Shown here piece by piece: positions 13,364 to 18,506 of a stretch of DNA of 18,506 bases. Made by a program: the position numbers and the translations under genes. The notes under the pieces were generated by a model. It made no database searches. It saw only the letters and a program-made list of their open reading frames with translations, and was not told the origin of the DNA. Source of the stretch: Patescibacteria group bacterium (lineage in GTDB: Bacteria; Patescibacteriota; Gracilibacteria; UBA1369; PNNO01); NCBI GenBank assembly GCA_018821175.1, contig JAHJMX010000008.1, forward strand, positions 1-18,506, given 5' to 3'. Every line of letters begins with the position of its first letter. Within the stretch, counting starts at the first letter, position 1.

Positions 13364-14848
13364 ATGGCAAAACCGGCTCCATTAGTATTTAGTCCAAGGC
13401 TTCAGGACAGCGTGAATTTTTTGGAGCTTAGTTACGCTGAACTTGAAGAAAGAAACTTAAGAATAAAAAAAGAGCGAAAAGATGGTAAATCTCAGGAGGA
13501 ATTTAAGATGGAGATCATGGAGATTTTAAAAATAGAAAAAGCCATAAAAGCCGTTACGGTTTGTTTTTCTGATATGGAAGGCAAATTTCATATGCTGGAT
13601 TACAATAAGACTTATTTTATCGACTCATACAATAATCTTACTTTTGACGGATCTTCAATAAAAGGTTTCGCAAATCAGAATAACTCAGATTTGTGTCTTG
13701 GGATTGATTGGTCTTCTTTTAGGTATCTGCCTGCAGATGTTTTTGGAGCGGGGAAAGTTATACTTTTTGCCAACGTTGTGGACAGGGATGGAACTCCATA
13801 TATAGGGGATTTCCGTTCTAATTTAAGCATTTTGTCCGAAGAGCTTAAGAAAAATGAATCAATCACAGTTAATATTGCTCCGGAAATTGAAGGAATGATT
13901 TTGGAAGGGGAGAATGCGGAACAAAATTTTGATGAATTGGATGGGTTTAAATTAGCTTCAAAGGGAGGATATTTTAATGTTTTGCCACAGGACTTGTTAA
14001 GACAGTTTATTGATCGTCTTGCCGAGGCTACCCGCGCTCTGGCCTTTGAAAATGAAAAAGATCATCCTGAAGTTGCGCCTTCTCAGTTTGAAATGAACTA
14101 TAGTTATACGGATATGCTTCAGGCGGGGGATCAGGTTCAGCTTTACAAGGTTATTGCCAGACAGATTGCGAAAAACTTTGGATTAACGGCTTCTTTCCTG
14201 CCAAAACCGCTTATGAATGTTAACGGAAGCGGTATGCATGTGAATGTTTCTTTAACAAAAAATAGCGAAAATATATTCTATGGCGAAAACGGTAAATTCG
14301 GGCTTTCGGAAGGTGCCCACGACTTTATAGCAGGCGTTCTTTCATATGCCGATGATATTTGCCTTGGATTGAACGCAAGTGTAAACGCTTACAGAAGGCT
14401 CGACCCACACTTTGAAGCTCCAAATCAGATCAAGGTTTCTCCAAGCGACCGCGGCTCGATGATAAGAATTCCTTTTGGGAACAAGAAATCCGCGAGAATT
14501 GAAGTCAGAACTGTTGCTCCCGATGCAAATCCTTATCTTGCGTTTTATCTTATCGTTAAGGCCGGCCTTAAAAGTATGAACGGAAGTGATGCCGATAAAC
14601 AGAAATACAGAGAGGTAATTGATGCACCTGTTAAAAAGCTTCCTGCAACAATAAACGAAGCGATAATCCATTTTTCAAAAAGCGACTTTGTAAAAGAAGT
14701 TATGCTTGAGGGCAATATGGAAAAGTATGCTTCACTAAAGCAATCTTCCGCAAACAGATGCGCAAGCGAGCTTGGTACACGCGTAAAAACCGGCGAAGTT
14801 TTATATCATCATGAAGTCACAAATCAAGTGCTTTGGAATAAATTCTAG
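13364..14848 (+). CDS. glnA: Glutamine synthetase, type I (alpha-like)
   Basis: A 494-residue glutamine synthetase joining ammonia to glutamate with ATP. Landmarks are the beta-grasp segment VTVCFSDMEGKFH with FDGSS, the metal-ligand stretch NIAPEIEGM, SQFEMNY, the NGSGMHVNVSL motif (histidine ligand present; the second histidine of E. coli is asparagine, as in B. subtilis), the substrate loop NAYRRLDPHFEAPN, and EVRTVAPDANPYLAFY. The adenylylation motif around E. coli Y397 (NLYDLPPEE) is missing, so regulation by adenylylation is not expected. About 48 residues precede the usual start. An in-frame ATG at 13508 has an AGGAGG eight bases ahead and would give 446 residues, the normal size. I keep the upstream start because the extra segment reads as helical coding sequence and this window otherwise lacks Shine-Dalgarno sites. 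TrmB is divergent upstream. Confidence 0.94.
   Translation: MAKPAPLVFSPRLQDSVNFLELSYAELEERNLRIKKERKDGKSQEEFKMEIMEILKIEKAIKAVTVCFSDMEGKFHMLDYNKTYFIDSYNNLTFDGSSIKGFANQNNSDLCLGIDWSSFRYLPADVFGAGKVILFANVVDRDGTPYIGDFRSNLSILSEELKKNESITVNIAPEIEGMILEGENAEQNFDELDGFKLASKGGYFNVLPQDLLRQFIDRLAEATRALAFENEKDHPEVAPSQFEMNYSYTDMLQAGDQVQLYKVIARQIAKNFGLTASFLPKPLMNVNGSGMHVNVSLTKNSENIFYGENGKFGLSEGAHDFIAGVLSYADDICLGLNASVNAYRRLDPHFEAPNQIKVSPSDRGSMIRIPFGNKKSARIEVRTVAPDANPYLAFYLIVKAGLKSMNGSDADKQKYREVIDAPVKKLPATINEAIIHFSKSDFVKEVMLEGNMEKYASLKQSSANRCASELGTRVKTGEVLYHHEVTNQVLWNKF
13494..13499 (+). promoter_or_regulatory. Consensus Shine-Dalgarno sequence inside the long glnA frame
   Basis: AGGAGG lies eight bases before an in-frame ATG at 13508 and is the only well-placed consensus ribosome-binding site seen ahead of any start in the window. 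It would support a 446-residue glutamine synthetase. Equally, it may only reflect the codons CAG GAG GAA (Gln-Glu-Glu) of the longer protein. Confidence 0.35.
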
Positions 14849-14911
14849 TGAATTTTTACAAAATGGATTATATTTGATTAAGGTTTTTTCAAAATCTTTA
14901 ACAAAAATCAA

Positions 14912-15907
14912 ATGGCCAAAATCACAAAAACATCCAAGGTGGTCAAAACTGCATCCAAGGTGTCAACAACACCAAAGGATGTGTTTTTATCGCTTCTTAT
15001 GATGGTCATGCTTTATATCTGTGTAATAAGCATGCTTGCGCTTGCGTTCACATATATTGATTATAAATACCCTGATCTTCTTACGTATTATCCATACGGA
15101 ACACTTGATAGTATAAGAAATTCAAGCTCAATGTTGGTGGTTGCTTTCCCTTTATTATTGATTCTTTCTTGGTTTATTCAAAAAGATATTAAAAAAGTAC
15201 CTGCGAAACACGAATTAAAATTCCGCAAATGGCTTACATATCTAACACTTTTTATTGCATCGATCACCATAGTTATTGATTTGATTCAGCTTGTTCGAAG
15301 GTTTTATGGTGGAGAGCTAACTCTTCCATTCACGCTAAAAGTCGCAAGTGTACTTTTAATTGCAGGGGCGGTGTTTAGCTATTATGTATGGGATGTACAA
15401 AACGCTCCTCAAAAATCAAAAGTTCCAATGACAGTGGGCTGGTTAAGCTCTTTTTTGGTTTTAAGTGTCCTTGTGATGGGGTTCTTCGTTGTAGGGTCGC
15501 CAATGAAACAGCGTGAAATCAGAATGGATGAAAGAAGAGTTAGTGATCTACAGACAATTCAATATCAGGTTATTGATTACTGGATATACAAAGATGTTTT
15601 GCCTGAAACAACAAATGATCTTCAAAACAGCATTTCTGGTTTTGTTGCTCCAACAGATCCAGAAACCGAGCAGGCTTATGAATATGTTGTACTTGAGCCT
15701 CTCAAGTTCAAACTTTGTACCACATTCAATCAAAACAATCCGTACAACGATATAAAGGTCAGTGCTGAATATCCATATGCACAAAAATGTGATGGATATG
15801 GCAACTGTAGTTCTTACGTGAACGAATCATGGGATTATAATGCCGGTTACAAATGTTTCGAAAGGACAATAGACCCAGTTCTTTACCCAAAGGCAAAAGT
15901 GTTGTAA
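14912..15907 (+). CDS. DUF5671-like membrane protein with exported cysteine-containing C-terminal domain
   Basis: A 331-residue protein. A basic, lysine- and serine/threonine-rich cytoplasmic N-terminus is followed by five predicted membrane helices (about residues 23-50, 72-90, 108-128, 141-160 and 174-194). The C-terminal 130 residues are soluble and begin with DERRVSDLQTIQYQVIDYWIYKDVLPETTNDL, a pattern like the segment after the helix in pilin-like proteins, followed by PTDPETEQAYEYVV and four cysteines (C269, C293, C299, C315) that could form two disulfides outside the cell. This architecture matches the DUF5671 family, which I associate with CPR genomes and which has no known function. 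The gene is 63 bases after glnA on the same strand, with no terminator between, so co-transcription is possible. A clear terminator follows. Confidence 0.7.
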   Translation: MAKITKTSKVVKTASKVSTTPKDVFLSLLMMVMLYICVISMLALAFTYIDYKYPDLLTYYPYGTLDSIRNSSSMLVVAFPLLLILSWFIQKDIKKVPAKHELKFRKWLTYLTLFIASITIVIDLIQLVRRFYGGELTLPFTLKVASVLLIAGAVFSYYVWDVQNAPQKSKVPMTVGWLSSFLVLSVLVMGFFVVGSPMKQREIRMDERRVSDLQTIQYQVIDYWIYKDVLPETTNDLQNSISGFVAPTDPETEQAYEYVVLEPLKFKLCTTFNQNNPYNDIKVSAEYPYAQKCDGYGNCSSYVNESWDYNAGYKCFERTIDPVLYPKAKVL

Positions 15908-15929
15908 ATAAAACACGAATAACAAAAAG

Positions 15930-15957
15930 AACGAAGGCCTAAAAACCTTCGTTTTTT
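15930..15957 (+). terminator. Intrinsic terminator after the DUF5671-like gene
   Basis: AACGAAGG (15930-15937) pairs perfectly with CCTTCGTT (15946-15953) over an 8-base loop, and the stem runs into TTTTTT, 23 bases past the stop codon. It would end the glnA/DUF5671-like transcript. Confidence 0.88.
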
Positions 15958-16019
15958 ATTATTTTGGTGGGGGCTATTACGCAAGAATTGAACCAGAAAC
16001 CAAAAGGTTAGTAAAGAAA

Positions 16020-16259
16020 ATGATGACTGTCGATGAATATTTGGAACATCAACCAGAGGAAGAAACGGCTGATTCTAGAAAAATTTCAAGCGTTTTGGAC
16101 TCGGAGATGGAGGTCTGGTCTCGAGTTTGGTGGCGACTTTTGGAGGAAGAGTTTTTTTGGTGGTATATCTGGCTGAAGGATCATTCGGGGATGGTGGAGG
16201 GGTTTGTGGAGGAAGTTAAGTTAGCGATTAGTGGAATGCCCAATGATAGCAAAAGTTGA
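16020..16259 (+). CDS. Hypothetical tryptophan-rich acidic protein (79 aa), unrecognised
   Basis: A short plus-strand ORF between a terminator and the right-hand cassette, ending in TGA. The product is acidic at the N-terminus (DEYLEHQPEEETADSRK) and has six tryptophans within residues 33-51 (W33, W37, W38, W47, W48, W51) next to phenylalanines, so the middle could form a membrane-interface or packed helix. No family is recognised. The frame is open upstream as far as 15912 without ATG, GTG or TTG, so it may be the remnant of a longer gene. There is no clear promoter or ribosome-binding site. A chance ORF is a serious alternative. Confidence 0.35.
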   Translation: MMTVDEYLEHQPEEETADSRKISSVLDSEMEVWSRVWWRLLEEEFFWWYIWLKDHSGMVEGFVEEVKLAISGMPNDSKS

Positions 16260-16336
16260 AACCATAACATTTGTCCAAAATAGGCAAACACCGCGAGGGG
16301 GGGTAGATGCAAAATGTCCATACCCGTTCAATAAAC

Positions 16337-17266
16337 TCATTCATTTCTTGGTCGTTTTTCACCATTAACATAATCGGGTATATCCTGATTTTTTGCATTT
16401 ATGGATATTTCTAATTCATTCACCTTACTTTTTAGTAGCGGGTCATCGTATTTTTCAGCTATTTTTTTCGCTTTTCTGAAATATTTTTTTGCAGCTCTAA
16501 ATGCGTAAGAAGACTTAAGATGAATCGCCAAATTATGATACGCATATCCTGCCGTTGGATCATCTAATTCTTCAAAAATTTTAGCCGCCCTCAAGAAGTT
16601 GCTAGTAAAAGCATTAATAAACGATTGTAATCTTTTGGCATGCTTTCTGGGGTAAATAATAAGCTGCTCGAAAAATGGATTCCTTAAAAAATCAAATTTT
16701 AACCATAGTTTCGCACGAAAGTTATTGTGTAAAAACTTTGCCTTGTAATGTAGATACCGCGAACTCTCAATACTAGCCCTTTCCATCAGCACACGACCTA
16801 AAGCCGTTTTATTTCCGCTTTCTTCAGCAAGTTGCAAAGATTCTTGCAATAATTCTTCAATTTCCTTTTCAATTAGATCAATTTTGGCTGTTAACTCATT
16901 GAACTCGTTTTTATCCGCCTCTGTCGAAAATTCAAACCATTCTGGGGAAAGTTTTAAGTTACTCTGTCTATATTGCAAAAAAGAAATCTTGGTCATTAAA
17001 AACTCCGCCTTGCGACTCATAAAATGTGCCTGATAGTCTTTCCTTCCATAATCATTGGCAATTTTTGCCCCCTCTGAACTCAATATAATTAATCTCTCAC
17101 ATTCATCTACGGGATCAAGTGCACTTAATAAAAGATCAATGAGTTGAATTCGCAAGCCTTTATCTGTGATTTTTGCTTCCAAACTCAACAATTGAGCAGC
17201 AGCTTCTTTGCGTTTGCCTTGTTGTAGCAAGCTTATCGCACTTTGGAGATCATCTTTTTTTGACAT
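16337..17266 (-). CDS. TPR-like alpha-helical protein, third gene of the DUF4238 cassette
   Basis: A 309-residue, almost wholly helical, highly charged protein without signal peptide or membrane helix. The N-terminus (LQSAISLLQQGKRKEAAAQLLSLEAKI) and residues 224-280 (FLRAAKIFEELDDPTAGYAYHNLA, then AKKYFRKAKKIAEKYDDP) show the spacing of tetratricopeptide-type repeats. Residues 118-152 look like a coiled coil, and a basic segment lies at 180-215. It is probably a scaffold or sensor rather than an enzyme. Its start lies 17 bases inside the 3' end of the DUF4238 gene, so the two are translationally coupled. It ends in TGA, unlike the genes to the left. No specific family is recognised beyond TPR-like, and the function is unknown. 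Confidence 0.7.
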   Translation of the reverse strand: MSKKDDLQSAISLLQQGKRKEAAAQLLSLEAKITDKGLRIQLIDLLLSALDPVDECERLIILSSEGAKIANDYGRKDYQAHFMSRKAEFLMTKISFLQYRQSNLKLSPEWFEFSTEADKNEFNELTAKIDLIEKEIEELLQESLQLAEESGNKTALGRVLMERASIESSRYLHYKAKFLHNNFRAKLWLKFDFLRNPFFEQLIIYPRKHAKRLQSFINAFTSNFLRAAKIFEELDDPTAGYAYHNLAIHLKSSYAFRAAKKYFRKAKKIAEKYDDPLLKSKVNELEISINAKNQDIPDYVNGEKRPRNE

Positions 17267-18194
17267 GGCGAATTTTAAATTTTAATATATCTATTACGGC
17301 TATAACTTTGTGCTTTAAAATCTTAAGAATGAAAAAGAAGTCCATCGGGTAGCGCCGAAACCAAATTCGTTGTGTCTTTGGACTATGAGAAACAAAATAT
17401 TGATAACATTGGGCTCGCATCAACCTATTGCTGTCTTCGACACGATCTTTTTCAAATCGAATATAACCACGTAAGTTACTCCAACTTAAACAAAGCTTAA
17501 TGTTTGGTGACAGAGGGACTGTAACCTGTACATTTTTCTGAGCAAGCCCAGGACTGTAAAATTTTTGCCACTGCAAATCGGGATTAAATAAATTACAGGG
17601 ATCATCTGAAGTTATGAATTTTGTGCCACCCTCGGCGCAAAGAAATGCAAGGTTCATCTGCGCCAATATTTCAGTGATATGTGGCAACGTCTGAAAAATA
17701 CTTAGTTTATGAGCATTTACTTTCGATTCCTTTAACCTTTTAGACTCTTTAGGTTCAGCTTTATGAGCTTGCTCCATAGATTCAACCCGTTCTATCAACT
17801 GATCATGAAAATTCTCTATACTATCTTTATGTCGTTGTGTTCTCTGAAGCATAGCGCCTACAAACGCACATAAAATTATATGTTCCTCTTCGCTAAGAGG
17901 AATGTGATTTTTTATTTTTGTTCTAAATATACTAGCGTACCGCCCCTCTAGTCTTGATAGAGTTTCTTCAATGGAATAATTTTTTTCTCCCGTCTTTAAT
18001 TTAAGCGTAAATAAATCAGTCTCTGTAAAAATATTAGAAGGTGCTTTTTTGCGACCTTTTCGTTCATTTCTATTAAAGATCCAAACGTATGGCTCTTGTT
18101 CAGTCGGAGTATTGGGGTCAACCCATTCCCTCAAATAACATTGAGGAACCGCGTGCTGCTTTGTTGGTTTATTTTTAGCCATTTTGTTTGTCAT
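17250..18194 (-). CDS. DUF4238 family protein
   Basis: A 314-residue protein with the DUF4238 signature: an N-terminal KQHAVPQCYLREW (H14, P17, Y20), a middle helical region with a conserved-looking RTQRHKD (118-124), FITSDDPCNLFN (193-204) and VPLSPNIKLCLSW (226-238). The start could also be the ATG at 18182 (MAKNKPTKQH), which shortens the overlap with the upstream gene from 20 to 8 bases. The last 30 residues (MDFFFILKILKHKVIAVIDILKF) are hydrophobic and basic and could touch the membrane. DUF4238 proteins have no known biochemistry, but a DUF4238 gene was among those found to protect against phages in satellite/prophage hotspots (from memory, Rousset and colleagues 2022). It lies between a RelE-like gene and a TPR-like gene with overlaps on both sides. 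Stop is TGA. Confidence 0.8.
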   Translation of the reverse strand: MTNKMAKNKPTKQHAVPQCYLREWVDPNTPTEQEPYVWIFNRNERKGRKKAPSNIFTETDLFTLKLKTGEKNYSIEETLSRLEGRYASIFRTKIKNHIPLSEEEHIILCAFVGAMLQRTQRHKDSIENFHDQLIERVESMEQAHKAEPKESKRLKESKVNAHKLSIFQTLPHITEILAQMNLAFLCAEGGTKFITSDDPCNLFNPDLQWQKFYSPGLAQKNVQVTVPLSPNIKLCLSWSNLRGYIRFEKDRVEDSNRLMRAQCYQYFVSHSPKTQRIWFRRYPMDFFFILKILKHKVIAVIDILKFKIRHVKKR

Positions 18195-18506
18195 TTAGGT
18201 AAGTCTTTATCCGGCCTTTATCTTCATTTTCCTGATCTGCCTTAAAATATATCTCGATAAAATCAACGCACACATTTTCAAGATCAAAAGCATAAATAAT
18301 CCGTATGCCACTTTGAGCACCTCTACCTTTTAAGGACTTACAAGCAAATTTCTTAATTTTACAAACCTGAATTTTCTCAGAACAAAAGCCTTGAATCGGG
18401 AAAATGCTTCTACTGTCAATCTTTCTCAAGTTGCCACTTCCATCATCTTTGCCGACATGAAAGCCCTCGATTGCATTACGTTTTGCAACCTCTAAGTCTT
18501 CTTCAA
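18175..18506 (-). CDS. RelE/ParE-like toxin-type protein, 5' end cut by window edge
   Basis: The minus-strand frame is open from the TAA at 18177-18175 to the window edge, about 110 residues. A TTG at 18429 is only an internal codon, because coding sequence continues upstream (EEDLEVAKRNAIEGFHVGKDDG). The C-terminal half, KSLKGRGAQSGIRIIYAFD followed by VDFIEIYFKADQENEDKGRI, resembles RelE/ParE-superfamily proteins: a basic glycine-rich turn, an arginine in GIRIIYAF, and a beta-strand ending in IEIYFKxDxxNxD. Such proteins cleave mRNA at the ribosome or poison gyrase, and are paired with an antitoxin. No antitoxin gene is in the window; it may lie just outside. The 3' end overlaps the DUF4238 gene by 8-20 bases, so the three genes form one operon. 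Residues needed for catalysis cannot be confirmed. Confidence 0.6.
   Translation of the reverse strand, partial: EEDLEVAKRNAIEGFHVGKDDGSGNLRKIDSRSIFPIQGFCSEKIQVCKIKKFACKSLKGRGAQSGIRIIYAFDLENVCVDFIEIYFKADQENEDKGRIKTYLNDKQNG

Noticed and set aside
14342..14671. Minus-strand ORF of 109 codons in glnA
   Set aside because: Antisense to conserved active-site segments of glutamine synthetase.
16260..16336. Possible RNA gene or attachment site in the G-run region
   Set aside because: A run of seven G near 16297 and two similar short words (TTTGTCCA and ATGTCCAT) are present, but there is no cloverleaf, no long stem and no exact repeat pair.
1..18506. Recoding of TGA (as in Absconditabacteria and Gracilibacteria)
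   Set aside because: All recognised proteins are full length with ordinary glycine and tryptophan codons and no in-frame TGA, and reading through the TGA stops at the right end gives only short, non-protein-like tails.
1..18506. CRISPR arrays, transposases, tRNA or rRNA genes
   Set aside because: I looked on both strands and saw no regularly spaced repeats, no transposase motifs and no conserved RNA segments.

Overview
This AT-rich window most resembles a genome fragment from a Candidate Phyla Radiation (Patescibacteria) bacterium, possibly from the Peregrinibacteria/Gracilibacteria side. The grounds are indirect: a form III-type RuBisCO, a DUF5671-like membrane protein, a TrmB-type regulator, compact genes, and AT-rich gene starts with almost no Shine-Dalgarno sequences. 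The standard genetic code applies, because no internal TGA interrupts any of the recognised proteins. There are no tRNA or rRNA genes, CRISPR arrays or insertion sequences.

Left part (1-8400), almost entirely on the minus strand: a DHH phosphoesterase of the NrnA type (cut by the left edge); form III RuBisCO behind a strong terminator; a 59-residue membrane peptide leading the RuBisCO transcript from a good promoter; a ferredoxin/DoxX-like pair; a folA-thyA pair with a near-consensus promoter; an orphan 92-residue protein; and a tight four-gene set, VIT-like transporter, TspO, DUF4405-like cytochrome b protein and SDR-type threonine dehydrogenase. A tandem 10-bp repeat sits at the presumed start of that last transcript.

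Middle part (8400-16000): typA/bipA, tail-to-tail with and overlapping a COG2509-type FAD dehydrogenase; a small RRM RNA-binding protein with a long leader hairpin that ends three bases before its start codon; a TrmB-family regulator divergent from a type I glutamine synthetase, with an inverted repeat between them; and a DUF5671-like membrane protein closed by a clear terminator.

Right part (16000-18506) looks accessory: an orphan tryptophan-rich ORF, then a minus-strand cassette of overlapping genes consisting of a RelE/ParE-like protein (cut by the right edge), a DUF4238 protein and a TPR-like helical protein. Three of the four genes here end in TGA, whereas none of the 17 complete genes to the left does, which suggests a different origin. 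DUF4238 proteins have been linked to phage defence, so this cassette is the best candidate for an undescribed system. A second candidate is the RuBisCO region, where a nucleotide-releasing phosphoesterase and a membrane micropeptide flank an enzyme normally used for nucleotide salvage.
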